Shown: piece by piece, positions 15,173-23,624 of the stretch
How positions within the stretch are numbered: position 1 is the stretch's first letter
Layout of the letters: each line of letters starts with the position of its first letter
Source of the DNA: an uncultured bacterium
Lineage (GTDB): Bacteria > Actinomycetota > Coriobacteriia > Coriobacteriales > Coriobacteriaceae
DNA length: 64,000 nucleotides
NCBI GenBank assembly: GCA_905214465.1
Contig: CAJMMD010000001.1
Span: 124,001 to 188,000, forward strand
Direction: 5' to 3'
The notes under the pieces: generated by a model
Told to the model about the DNA's origin: nothing
Seen by the model: the letters and a program-made list of their open reading frames with translations, nothing else
The model's database searches: none
Translations under genes and position numbers: made by a program

Positions 15173-15196
15173 GCCTGGTAACACAGATCTTTCGGA

Positions 15197-16450
15197 CTAC
15201 GCTCGCTCGTATTTCGTGGCGCGGCCTGTCCCCTGTTTCATGATCGCGTTTCGGCTGAGCAGAGATTCGAGCGCGGACAATGTTCGCGCACGGCTCAGCC
15301 CCGTCTGTTTCTCAATCTCACTTCGCGACATAATTCGTCCGCCCGACAAGGCCTTAAGAACCTGAGCCTCTTCTCCAGACCCTTCAAAGGCATCGGTAAC
15401 GGGCAACGCGACAGCTACCACGCCGCCACGAATATCAAAGACCGGCTGATTAATCGAATCGCGATAGGCACGCCTAATGCGCGCAATTCCCGTTCCAAAC
15501 TTCTCGATATAGTCCAACTTTAAGAAGACCTCGGCAACGATGGGATTTCTGAGCACGGATATCTGTCCATACAGGTATTGCTCCGTCGTCAAGCCAGCGG
15601 GCAACGACCCGGGTGAAGTCACAACGACGCGATCATCATACAGAGCAACCTGAACATTCGCTTGCACGTCCCACGTCCGATGCACTAGAGCGTTTGCAAC
15701 TGCCTCGCGGAATGCCTCGAGGGGAATCCGGTCGGTCTGAACACGCTCGACACCTTCGATGCGCTCATAACGATAGTAGCGCGCGAACATGGCAACTGCT
15801 CTATCAACCTGCTCAATTGCAGACAGGCCCGTCGTCGTCTCACGATCTAAAAGCACGTCCTCGGTGTCGCCAAAACGAACGCAGTCGATGCCCGGAAATT
15901 CGTTGTTATCCGCCAATATCGCCGCGGCATTGGTATAGCCATCCTTGCCGAGCAGGCGAAGCGTTCGCATGATATCCGACGTGAGCTCAGAAATGCCTAG
16001 ATGCTCGATGCACTTGTGTTCGAGCGTATGAAAACTCAGGTCCTGGCGAGCCGAGGTGAGCGCATCGAACGTCAGATTGCTGCCTTCGAGCGTCAGCCTG
16101 CCGTACTCAAAACGGTCGACCTCTACCGTCGCCGAATCATTTCGCCTGTAGGCCTTCCCCTTGCTTCGATAGGGCTTGTCCTGCCCCTCGTAAACCGTAA
16201 GCGTTACAGTTCCGCGGTTCTCGTCGAGCTCGAGCGTGTAACGAGGCGCAGGATCCAGACTGTCATTAATCATGTTCTCGATGCGCAGACACTCCGCAAC
16301 CGGGTCAGAAAGACCGACTGCAACACCACCGTCGTCAACGCCAAACTCTATCTTGCCCGTCCCGTAGTTTGCATAGGCGCTCACCGTTTTAAGAAACGTC
16401 GGCGTTACGCTTTCCTTGTATTCGACGGTAGGACTCTCTCTGACAACCAT
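15197..16450 (-). CDS. AlbA_2 (Schlafen-type) domain regulator with ATPase-like and winged-helix domains
   Basis: The 417-residue protein begins with an AlbA_2 domain (ESPTVEYKESVTPTFLKTVS, then YGTGKIEFGVDDGG). A RecG-like/HATPase_c_4 region follows at about residues 235-340 (EAFREAVANALVHRTWDVQA, then SPGSLPAGL), and a C-terminal winged helix ends in GRATKYERA. Such proteins are annotated as putative transcriptional regulators; their targets are mostly unknown. MVVRESPT at 16450 is preferred because GGAGAAGG lies nine bases upstream. Direct and inverted repeats upstream (16494-16561) may be its own binding site. No toxin, helicase or phage gene is next to it. Confidence 0.8.
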   Translation of the reverse strand: MVVRESPTVEYKESVTPTFLKTVSAYANYGTGKIEFGVDDGGVAVGLSDPVAECLRIENMINDSLDPAPRYTLELDENRGTVTLTVYEGQDKPYRSKGKAYRRNDSATVEVDRFEYGRLTLEGSNLTFDALTSARQDLSFHTLEHKCIEHLGISELTSDIMRTLRLLGKDGYTNAAAILADNNEFPGIDCVRFGDTEDVLLDRETTTGLSAIEQVDRAVAMFARYYRYERIEGVERVQTDRIPLEAFREAVANALVHRTWDVQANVQVALYDDRVVVTSPGSLPAGLTTEQYLYGQISVLRNPIVAEVFLKLDYIEKFGTGIARIRRAYRDSINQPVFDIRGGVVAVALPVTDAFEGSGEEAQVLKALSGGRIMSRSEIEKQTGLSRARTLSALESLLSRNAIMKQGTGRATKYERA

Positions 16451-16493
16451 ACGTACGGTCCTTCTCCTTTTCATGCTCATCTGAACCGTATTA

Positions 16494-16561
16494 TAAGACG
16501 AAAAACATTTGCGTACGGCTTAGAATCAGACGCAAACTGTTTTCGTCTTATTTGCGTACGG
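16494..16561. promoter_or_regulatory. Repeat cluster in the promoter of the AlbA-type gene
   Basis: ATTTGCGTACGG occurs at 16507-16518 and again at 16550-16561. TAAGACGAAAA (16494-16504) and TTTTCGTCTTA (16540-16550) form an inverted repeat. CGTACG recurs at the start codon itself. The layout suggests autoregulation. Confidence 0.5.
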
Positions 16562-16648
16562 AAACTAGATACAAATTTCACGTTCATACGACTATTTACC
16601 AAACGCATAGTGTTTTCGTCCGGCAATGCGTCCGTAATCCAAACAAAA

Positions 16649-16679
16649 AGGCCCCGAGCTCGTGTTGAACTCGGGACCT
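16649..16679. terminator. Hairpin in the gap before kduD
   Basis: AGGCCCCGAG (16649-16658) pairs with CTCGGGACCT (16670-16679) with one mismatch. Read on the minus strand it is followed by a T-run (TTTTTGTTT), but no minus-strand gene ends just upstream, so its role is unclear. Confidence 0.4.
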
Positions 16680-16780
16680 CTTGCGCCGCGCATCTATGAG
16701 AGGAGAAATGCGATGCGCACGGGCGCTACTCCATGTAGCAGATATCGCGACGAGCGGCTGCAACCGTTCACCTTTTAAAA

Positions 16781-16840
16781 GTGAACGTTCACCTGATTCT
16801 AGGAAAACCTGACTTTTAATTCCTCCGCTTCTCCTATACT
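16781..16840 (+). promoter_or_regulatory. kduD promoter region with GTGAACGTTCAC operator
   Basis: GTGAACGTTCAC lies at 16781-16792 and a half site GTTCACC at 16766-16772. TATACT at 16835-16840 is a good -10 but no clear -35 is seen. The operator centre is 48.5 bases upstream of the -10, nearly the same distance as at the yczE promoter, so an activating or looping role is possible. Confidence 0.6.
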
Positions 16841-16897
16841 GAACTTGTAATAGAAGCAAGACTTATATAGATGAACGTTTCTTTTGGAAGGATTGTA

Positions 16898-17707
16898 ATG
16901 TCTAACCTTATGGACAGCTTCCGCCTAGACGGCAAGGTCGCGCTCGTGACCGGCGCCACTTATGGCATCGGCATGGCCATGGCCGAGGCACTCGGCGAAG
17001 CCGGCGCCAGAATCGCCTTTAACGCCCGTCACGCCGACAAAGTCGCCGAGGCCGAGAAGCACTACCGCGAGCTGGGCTTTGATGCTCACGGCTATGTTGC
17101 CGACGTCACCGACGAGGCCGTCGTCGCCGAGCTCATCGCCAAGATCGAGGCCGATTTTGGCACCACGCCCGACATCCTGGTCAACAACGCCGGCGTCATC
17201 CAGCGCACGCCGATGCTCGACATGAGTGCCGAGGACTTCCGTCGCGTCGTCGATATCGACCTCAACGCCCCGTTTATCGTGTCCAAGGCCTGTCTGCCGG
17301 GCATGATCGCCAAGGGTCACGGCAAGATCATCAACATCTGCTCCATGATGAGCGAGCTCGGCCGCGAGACCATCGCCGGCTATGCCGCCGCCAAGGGCGG
17401 ACTCAAGATGCTCACCAAAAACATCTGCTCCGAGTTTGGCGAGGCCAATATCCAGTGCAACGGCATTGGGCCGGGCTACATCGCCACGCCGCAGACCGCA
17501 CCGCTGCGCGAGACGCAGCCCGACGGCAGCCGCCACCCGTTTGACCAGTTCATCATTGCCAAGACACCGGCAGCCCGTTGGGGCACGCCCGAGGACCTGA
17601 AGGGGCCCGCCGTGTTCCTGGCTTCCGATGCATCGAACTTCGTCAACGGGCACATTCTGTACGTGGACGGCGGCATCCTCGCCTACATCGGCAAACAGCC
17701 GCAATAG
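16898..17707 (+). CDS. kduD: 2-dehydro-3-deoxy-D-gluconate 5-dehydrogenase (KduD/DhuD type SDR)
   Basis: The 269-residue short-chain dehydrogenase has the Rossmann motif TGATYGIGMAMAEAL near residue 18, NNAGV, the catalytic Ser in ICSMMSE and YAAAK (Tyr and Lys), with a C-terminal DASNFVNGHILYVDGGI. KduD reduces 3-deoxy-D-glycero-2,5-hexodiulosonate to KDG with NAD(P)H. The isomerase that supplies its substrate is the next gene. GGAAGGA precedes MSNLMDSF at 16898. Gluconate 5-dehydrogenase is the nearest alternative, but the partner gene and the local regulon favour KduD. Confidence 0.88.
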   Translation: MSNLMDSFRLDGKVALVTGATYGIGMAMAEALGEAGARIAFNARHADKVAEAEKHYRELGFDAHGYVADVTDEAVVAELIAKIEADFGTTPDILVNNAGVIQRTPMLDMSAEDFRRVVDIDLNAPFIVSKACLPGMIAKGHGKIINICSMMSELGRETIAGYAAAKGGLKMLTKNICSEFGEANIQCNGIGPGYIATPQTAPLRETQPDGSRHPFDQFIIAKTPAARWGTPEDLKGPAVFLASDASNFVNGHILYVDGGILAYIGKQPQ

Positions 17708-17716
17708 GCTGCGGCC

Positions 17717-17808
17717 GCGCGGAGCACGGCACCTTGGCGCTCAAACCGTCGCTCGCGTACCGAAGTACGCTTCGCTCCTCTTTCACGCCAATCTGCCGCA
17801 CTCCGCGC
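17717..17808 (+). other. Folded intercistronic region between kduD and dhuI
   Basis: Nested pairs are GCGCGGAG/CTCCGCGC (17717-17724, 17801-17808), CGGCA/TGCCG (17727-17731, 17794-17798) and TTGGCG/CGCCAA (17734-17739, 17786-17791), capped by GCGTAC-CGAA-GTACGC (17755-17770). It starts ten bases after the kduD stop. It may protect or process the message; no second copy was found. Confidence 0.5.
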
Positions 17809-17973
17809 GCCCTCGCCACCGTCACGCACCAGCCAACACAGGCGCTTCGGTTTGTGCGGAACTCGCGACAGACTTAACTGCCGACCGCCCGTATAGCTCA
17901 TCGCGGGTTGGCTTTGCCGCCGCCCGCGCACAGAAACAAAAAACTGGAAGATTTAGTTGAAAGGTTAACTCAA

Positions 17974-18615
17974 ATGAAGATCGCTCTAATCAACGAGAAT
18001 TCTCAGAACTCCAAGAACCCTATGATCGAGGCTGCCCTTAAGAAGGTTGTCGAGCCCATGGGGCACACCGTCTTTAACTATGGCATGTATGCCGACGCCG
18101 ACTCCAAGCCCCTCACCTACGTGCAGAACGGCATCCTTGCCGCCGTGCTGCTCAACTCCGGCGCCGCCGACTACGTCGTGACCGGCTGCGGCACCGGCGA
18201 GGGCGCTATGCTCGCCTGCAACTCCTTCCCCGGCGTGCTGTGCGGCCATGTTGCCGACCCGCTCGACGCCTACACCTTTGCCCAGGTCAACGATGGCAAC
18301 GCCGTCGCCATGCCCTTCGCCCTCAAGAACGGCTGGGGCCAGGAGCTCAACCTCGAGTACACCTTCGAGAAGCTCTTTGGCTTTGGCTCGGGCAACGGCT
18401 ACCCCGCCGAGCGCGTTGAGCCCGAGCAGCGCAACAAGAAGATCCTCGACGGCGTGCGCGCTGTGACCATGCGTCCGCTCGTCGACGTCCTGGGCGAGAT
18501 CGATCAGGATCTGGTGAAGGGCGCCCTCGCTGGTGAGCACTTCCAGGAGTACTTCTTTGCCAACGCCACCGACGAGGCCATCATCGCCAAGGTCAAGGAG
18601 ATCTTGGGCCTGTAA
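17974..18615 (+). CDS. RpiB/LacAB-family isomerase, DhuI-type 4-deoxy-5-hexosulose-uronate isomerase
   Basis: The 213-residue protein has the RpiB/LacA/LacB fold (MKIALINENSQNSKN; VVTGCGTGEGAMLACNSFPG with the active Cys and nucleotide-like loop). Ribose-5-phosphate isomerases of this family are about 150 residues, and the extra C-terminal part fits the DhuI group described in streptococci and lactobacilli. DhuI converts the unsaturated-uronate product 4-deoxy-L-threo-5-hexosulose-uronate to the substrate of KduD/DhuD, replacing the unrelated KduI. Pairing with kduD supports this. GAAAGG precedes the ATG. A pentose phosphate isomerase is the less likely alternative. Confidence 0.8.
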   Translation: MKIALINENSQNSKNPMIEAALKKVVEPMGHTVFNYGMYADADSKPLTYVQNGILAAVLLNSGAADYVVTGCGTGEGAMLACNSFPGVLCGHVADPLDAYTFAQVNDGNAVAMPFALKNGWGQELNLEYTFEKLFGFGSGNGYPAERVEPEQRNKKILDGVRAVTMRPLVDVLGEIDQDLVKGALAGEHFQEYFFANATDEAIIAKVKEILGL

Positions 18616-18658
18616 TAAGGCCCACGGGGCGCACCGACCCCCAACAAACCGCCAAGCA

Positions 18659-18698
18659 AAAGGCGCCGCGACAATCCATGTGTCGCGGCGCCTTTTTT
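18659..18698 (+). terminator. Terminator after the kduD-dhuI unit
   Basis: AAAGGCGCCGCGACA (18659-18673) pairs with TGTCGCGGCGCCTTT, and the run of T continues to 18698. Confidence 0.93.
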
Positions 18699-18752
18699 GA
18701 TTGCTATCGCTTGAGCCACCGCAAGGCGGCCGCTCCCCTATTTGCCAAGAGC

Positions 18753-20702
18753 CTACAGCTCGCAGGCGACCTTGTAGCCGTCGCCGATGGCGTCGCGGAT
18801 GTTACCGCACTTTTGGGCATCGCCCAGCACGTGGGTGGCAACGCCGGCAGCGGCAAGGTCATCGGCAAGCTTGGTGTTGGGGCGATAGCCCATGGCAAGC
18901 ACCAGCGTGTCGGCATCGGCGATAGTGTGGACCTCGCCGTCCTTTTCGTAACTGATGGTGTCCTCGGTGATCTCGGTCACCTTGGCCTCGGTCAGCACGT
19001 GAACGCCCTTGGAGAGCATGCGCGTGATGAGCACCGCGCGACCGGCACCGCCCTCGTTGGCGGCGAGCGTCTTGGTCATCTCGATAACGGTGACATCGCG
19101 GTTGGCCGGCGACAGGTCGTTGACCAACGGGGCCAGGTAATCGGCCGTCTCGCAGCCAACGGTACCGCCGCCCACGATGACGATCTTCTTGCCCGGGAAA
19201 GCCTTGCCGCCCAGCAGGTCGTCGGCCGTCATAACCTGCTTAAAGCCCTGCATGAAGGCCGGAGCGATGGGTTCGGCGCCGTAGGCCAGGACAACCTCGT
19301 AGCCCGCGTAGTCGCGCTGAATGTCCTCGGCCGAAAGCTCGGTACCAAAGACGCACGTGACGCCTGCCTCGGCCAAGCGACGGTACTGATACTTGATCAC
19401 GCGGGTGAGTTCCTGCTTTGCCGGCGGAACGGCCGCGATGCGCATCTCGCCGCCCGGTTCGTCCTGCTTATCCACGAGCACCACGTTGTGGCCGCGCTTG
19501 GCGGCAATGTAGGCTGCCTCCATGCCCGCGGGACCGGCGCCCACAACGAGCACGTTCTTGGCCTCGGCGGCAGGCTCATAGCCGGCCTCATCGCGCTCCA
19601 CGTCCGGGTTGACGGTGCAGGAGATGCGCTTGCCGAACATAATGCCGTTCAGGCAGCGCAGGCAGCCAATGCAGGGGCGGATGTCGTCGGCGTTGCCGGC
19701 GGCTGCCTTGTTGCAGAACTCGGCATCGCACAGATTGGCGCGGCCCATCATGCAGATGTCGGCGGCGCCGTCCTCGATCAGCTCCTCGGCGATCCAGGCC
19801 TCGTTGATGCGGCCGACGGTGGCGACAGGAATGTTGACGTGCTTCTTAATCTCGCGCGAGCAGGCGGCGTGCGAGGCCTGCTGCGTGCCGGCGGCGGGAA
19901 TCGCAGAGCCGCGCTTGATGGTGGTGCCGCCCGACACATGAATCATGTCGACGCCAGCCTTCTCCAGGCGACGTGAGACGTAGATCATGTCGTTGAGGGT
20001 CAGGCCGCCATCGGTGTACTCATCGCCCGAGATGCGGACGTCGATGATGAAGTCCTTGCCGCAACGCTCGCGAATCTCGGCGATGACCTCGAGCAAGAAG
20101 CGCATGCGGGCGTCGAGCGAGCCACCGTACTCGTCGGTACGCTTGTTATAGAGCGGGGTCAAAAAGCCGCCGAGCATACCGTGGGCGTGCGCCGCATGGA
20201 CCTCGACGCCATCGACGCCGGCCTTCTGCATGCGCACGGCAGCGTCGCCGAACTGATGCGTGAGCTCGTGGATCTCATCGACCGTGATGGGGCGCGGCGC
20301 CTCGCGGGCATAAGACGGACCCACGAAGGACGGAGCGATGAGGCGCGGCGTGCCCGGAATGTTAAAGGCCATGTAGGCGGGGTGGAAGAGCTGCGGCATG
20401 ATCTTGCAGCCGTACTCATGCACGGCGGCGGCGAGCTTTTCCCAGCCGGGGATAAACGTGTCATCGTAGCAGCACATGTCGCCCGGCAGATAGGTATAGG
20501 TAGGCTCGACCGTCACGACCTCGGTAATGATGAGGCCCACGCCGCCCTTGGCGCGGGCGCGGTAATGGTCGACCAAGTCGTCGGTCACATAGCCATGATC
20601 GGCCAGGTTGGTGGATACCGGCGGCATAAAGACGCGGTTCTTGACCTCGGTCGTACCGACCTTGATCGGGCTAAAGAGCATCGGATAGGCGGAGGACTCC
20701 AT
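18753..20702 (-). CDS. Old Yellow Enzyme family NADH-flavin oxidoreductase with Fe-S and FAD/NAD domains
   Basis: The 649-residue protein has a TIM-barrel flavin domain (residues 1-360: FSPIKVGTTEVKNRVFMPP; HAAHAHGMLGGFLTPLYNKR), a 4Fe-4S cysteine cluster CIGCLRCLNGIMFGKRISC, and a C-terminal FAD/NAD(P) module (LVVGAGPAGMEAAYIAAKRG; KIVIVGGGTVGCETADYL). This is the layout of 2,4-dienoyl-CoA reductase, 2-enoate reductase and the bile-acid enzymes BaiCD/BaiH. Substrate is not predictable here; related gut enzymes reduce enoates or steroids. MESSAYPM at 20702 is chosen from AAAGGAA upstream. It appears to be a single-gene unit. Confidence 0.9.
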   Translation of the reverse strand: MESSAYPMLFSPIKVGTTEVKNRVFMPPVSTNLADHGYVTDDLVDHYRARAKGGVGLIITEVVTVEPTYTYLPGDMCCYDDTFIPGWEKLAAAVHEYGCKIMPQLFHPAYMAFNIPGTPRLIAPSFVGPSYAREAPRPITVDEIHELTHQFGDAAVRMQKAGVDGVEVHAAHAHGMLGGFLTPLYNKRTDEYGGSLDARMRFLLEVIAEIRERCGKDFIIDVRISGDEYTDGGLTLNDMIYVSRRLEKAGVDMIHVSGGTTIKRGSAIPAAGTQQASHAACSREIKKHVNIPVATVGRINEAWIAEELIEDGAADICMMGRANLCDAEFCNKAAAGNADDIRPCIGCLRCLNGIMFGKRISCTVNPDVERDEAGYEPAAEAKNVLVVGAGPAGMEAAYIAAKRGHNVVLVDKQDEPGGEMRIAAVPPAKQELTRVIKYQYRRLAEAGVTCVFGTELSAEDIQRDYAGYEVVLAYGAEPIAPAFMQGFKQVMTADDLLGGKAFPGKKIVIVGGGTVGCETADYLAPLVNDLSPANRDVTVIEMTKTLAANEGGAGRAVLITRMLSKGVHVLTEAKVTEITEDTISYEKDGEVHTIADADTLVLAMGYRPNTKLADDLAAAGVATHVLGDAQKCGNIRDAIGDGYKVACEL

Positions 20703-20820
20703 ACAGGGTTCCTTTCGTTTGAGCCGCTCGGCGGCAGTTACTGACACACCTATCGTATCAGTATCCGCCGCATTCGCACTCGCTCGCACTCCCCACCTTC
20801 AATCCCGACCCTCACAAAAA

Positions 20821-20887
20821 AGTTGCGGTGGAATAGTTCCTGAATAAGGCTCTTGGCGCGCCAAACAGGGACTATTTCACCGCAACT
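20821..20887 (-). repeat. Dispersed hairpin repeat, family R copy 2, at the end of the kdp operon
   Basis: AGTTGCGGTGGAATAGT (20821-20837) pairs with ACTATTTCACCGCAACT (20871-20887), with one G-T wobble. The interior holds AAGGCTCT and AAACAG as in the other copies. On the minus strand it is followed by TTTTTTGTG, so it probably terminates kdpFABC. Confidence 0.8.
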
Positions 20888-20950
20888 GATGGGCGAAGTG
20901 GAATTGAGGGCTCAGATAGTCAGTCATGCCCTCATCCGCCACTCCCTCGC

Positions 20951-21541
20951 CTACAGCGCACCGTCCAGCATAAGGTTCACCTTGAGCACGTTAACCGTGG
21001 GCTCGCCGAACACGCCGAGGAAACGGCCCTTAGTGCACGCGGCGATGATGTCGCGCACCTCGTCCTTACTTTTGCCCGTGGCCTTGGCAAGGCGCGGGAC
21101 CTGGTACTCGGCGGCATCCGGAGAGATCTCCGGGTCGAGGCCGGACCCCGAACACGTCACCAGGTCGACGGGCACAGCGTCCATATCGGCATCGGGGTTG
21201 GCTGCGCGGATCTTCTTCACGCGCGCGTCCACAAGCTGCCGATACTCCTCACTCGCCGGGGACAGGTTGGACGGGGCACCATACGCCATGAGCTCGCCGT
21301 CTTCGCCTTCGACAATTGATACGTTCTGGATGCGGCCCCACATGTGGTCCTCGTCCTCGAAGTTCTGGCCGATGAGCTCGGAGCCCACAACCTTGCCGTC
21401 GACCGTAATGAGCGAACCGTTCGCCTGATACGGGAACGCAACCTGGGCGATGCCGGTCACGACGAGCGTATAGCCCAAGCCGCAGACAACGGTAAACAGC
21501 GCGAACACGCCCAGTGCGCGCGATGCAACACCTTTGAACAT
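20951..21541 (-). CDS. kdpC: Potassium-transporting ATPase subunit C
   Basis: The 196-residue protein has one N-terminal membrane helix (GVFALFTVVCGLGYTLVVTG) and a soluble domain with SELIGQNF, GSGLDPEISPDAA and RVPRLAKATG-like sequence (YQVPRLAKATGKSKDEV), all typical of KdpC. It assists ATP use by KdpB in the high-affinity K+ pump. GGAGG lies five bases before MFKGVAS at 21541; the gene begins 12 bases after the kdpB stop and is the last of the operon. Confidence 0.96.
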   Translation of the reverse strand: MFKGVASRALGVFALFTVVCGLGYTLVVTGIAQVAFPYQANGSLITVDGKVVGSELIGQNFEDEDHMWGRIQNVSIVEGEDGELMAYGAPSNLSPASEEYRQLVDARVKKIRAANPDADMDAVPVDLVTCSGSGLDPEISPDAAEYQVPRLAKATGKSKDEVRDIIAACTKGRFLGVFGEPTVNVLKVNLMLDGAL

Positions 21542-21553
21542 ACAAACCTCCAC

Positions 21554-23608
21554 TTACATAATGCCGCAGAACGCGAGCAGCATGTCGATGAGCTTGATGA
21601 ATACGAACGGGGCAACGATGCCGCCCAGACCCCACACGAGCAGGTTGTGGGTCAGCAGCTGTCCGGACGGGACCTCGCGGTACTTAACGCCCTTCAGCGC
21701 AGCCGGAATCAGCGCGACGATAACGAGCGCGTTATAGATGATGGCCGAAAGAACCGCGGACAGCGGGCTTGCCAGACCGAGGATATTGAGCGCGCCAAGG
21801 CCTGGGTAGATCGGCGAGAACAGGGCCGGGATGATAGCGAAGTACTTCGCCACGTCGTTGGCCACTGAGAAGGTCGTGAGCGAGCCGCGGGTCATGAGCA
21901 GCTGCTTGCCAATACGCACGACCTCGATGAGCTTGGTGGGGCTGGAGTCGAGGTCGACCATGTTGCCGGCCTCCTTGGCAGCCTGGGTGCCCGTGTTCAT
22001 GGCCACGGCGACGTCGGCCTGGGCCAGAGCGGGCGCGTCGTTGGTGCCGTCGCCGGTCATGGCGACCAGGTGGCCCTCACGCTGGAACTCGCGGATCTTC
22101 TCGAGCTTGCCTTCAGGGGTGGCCTCGGCCAAGAAGTCGTCAACGCCGGCCTCGGCGGCGATTGCCGCGGCGGTGAGCGGGTTGTCGCCCGTCACCATGA
22201 TGGTCTTGATGCCCATCTTGCGCAGGTCGGCGAACTTCTCCTTAACGCCGGACTTGATGATGTCCTTGAGGTACACAACGCCCAGCACGCGGCAGTTCTT
22301 GGTCACGACCAGCGGGGTGCCGCCGGCCTTGGCGATGCGTTCGACGGCCTCGTCGCACTCCTGGGAGAACACGCCGCCGGCTGCCTCCACATAGGTGCGC
22401 ACGGAATCGGCAGCGCCCTTGCGGATCTCATTGCCCTCGTAGTTCACGCCGGACATACGCGTTGCCGCGGTGAACGGGATGAACTCCATGCCCTTATCCT
22501 CGAGCGTGCGGCCGCGCAGACCGAACTGCTCCTTGGCGAGCACGACGATGGAACGGCCCTCGGGGGTCTCGTCGGCCAGCGAGGAAAGCTGGGCGGCATC
22601 GGCCAGCTCCGCGGGATCGACGCCGTCGACCGGAATGAACTCGGCGGCTTGGCGGTTACCCAGGGTGATGGTGCCGGTCTTGTCGAGCATGAGGATGTCG
22701 ACGTCGCCGGCGGCCTCGATGGCGCGGCCGGACATGGCCAGCACGTTGGCCTCGTTCAGACGGCTCATGCCGGCGATGCCGATGGCGGACAGAAGGGCGC
22801 CGATGGTAGTGGGAGCCAGGCACACGAGCAGCGCCACGAGCGTGGTCACGGCCGTGGGGTTGACCATGTCGTTAAGACCGACCGAGAAGCAGGAGTAACA
22901 ATACAGGGCCAGCGTGACCAGGATAAAGACGATGGAGAGGGCCACCAGGAAGATCTCCAGAGCGATCTCGTTAGGGGTCTTCTTGCGCGCGGCACCCTCG
23001 ACCATCGCGATCATCTTGTCCAGGAAGCTCTGGCCGGGCTCACTGGAGATCTTGACGATAATCCAGTCGGACAGCACCGTGGTACCGCCGGTAACGGCAG
23101 AGCGGTCGCCGCCGGCCTCGCGGACCACAGGGGCGGACTCGCCGGTGATGGCGGACTCGTCAACGGAGGCAGCGCCCTCGATGACGTCGCCGTCGCCGGG
23201 AATCTGCTCGCCGGCGCGTACGATCACCAGGTCGCCGCGCGTGAGCTCGGTGCCGGGAACGACGGTGAAGTGCTCCTTGTCCTCAACGGACTCGATGCGA
23301 TGGGCCTCGACATCCTTCTTGGCCGCACGCAGGGAATCAGCCTGAGCCTTACCGCGGCCCTCGGCAAGCGCCTCGGCGAAGTTCGAGAACAAGTCGGTGA
23401 GCCACAGGATGACCGCGATGGCGACCACATAGTAGGTGGGCACACCCGCGTCCTGCACACCGAAGATGGAAGCGACGGCCAGAACGGAGGTCATGACGGC
23501 TGAAAGCCACACCAGGAACATGACCGGGTTTTGAATCTGGACGCGAGGGTCCAGCTTGGCAAACGAGTCGCGGACCGCGCGGCCCATCATGTCTTTTTGT
23601 ATAGTCAT
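21554..23608 (-). CDS. kdpB: Potassium-transporting P-type ATPase subunit B
   Basis: The 684-residue catalytic subunit carries the phosphorylation site MLDKTGTITLG (Asp near residue 307), the actuator motif DESAITGESAPV and the hinge MTGDGTNDAPALAQADV, with membrane helices at the N-terminus, middle and C-terminus. It couples ATP hydrolysis to K+ import through KdpA. MTIQKDMM at 23608 is chosen because AAAGGAGGG lies nine bases upstream; longer TTG-started versions overlap kdpA. Confidence 0.97.
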   Translation of the reverse strand: MTIQKDMMGRAVRDSFAKLDPRVQIQNPVMFLVWLSAVMTSVLAVASIFGVQDAGVPTYYVVAIAVILWLTDLFSNFAEALAEGRGKAQADSLRAAKKDVEAHRIESVEDKEHFTVVPGTELTRGDLVIVRAGEQIPGDGDVIEGAASVDESAITGESAPVVREAGGDRSAVTGGTTVLSDWIIVKISSEPGQSFLDKMIAMVEGAARKKTPNEIALEIFLVALSIVFILVTLALYCYSCFSVGLNDMVNPTAVTTLVALLVCLAPTTIGALLSAIGIAGMSRLNEANVLAMSGRAIEAAGDVDILMLDKTGTITLGNRQAAEFIPVDGVDPAELADAAQLSSLADETPEGRSIVVLAKEQFGLRGRTLEDKGMEFIPFTAATRMSGVNYEGNEIRKGAADSVRTYVEAAGGVFSQECDEAVERIAKAGGTPLVVTKNCRVLGVVYLKDIIKSGVKEKFADLRKMGIKTIMVTGDNPLTAAAIAAEAGVDDFLAEATPEGKLEKIREFQREGHLVAMTGDGTNDAPALAQADVAVAMNTGTQAAKEAGNMVDLDSSPTKLIEVVRIGKQLLMTRGSLTTFSVANDVAKYFAIIPALFSPIYPGLGALNILGLASPLSAVLSAIIYNALVIVALIPAALKGVKYREVPSGQLLTHNLLVWGLGGIVAPFVFIKLIDMLLAFCGIM

Positions 23609-23624
23609 AAATCTGCGCCCTCCT

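Noticed and set aside
15215..15240. Third GCCTGTCCCC palindrome
   Set aside because: It lies in codons for the conserved C-terminus of the AlbA-type protein (KQGTGRATK), so coding constraint explains it.
16708..16812. 34-codon frame with a good ribosome binding site (GAGAGGAG) before kduD
   Set aside because: It runs through the GTGAACGTTCAC operator and upstream of the presumed promoter, has no recognisable product and is probably chance.
22070..23503. Long plus-strand frame opposite kdpB
   Set aside because: Low-complexity Gly/His/Asp product typical of an antisense shadow in high-GC DNA.
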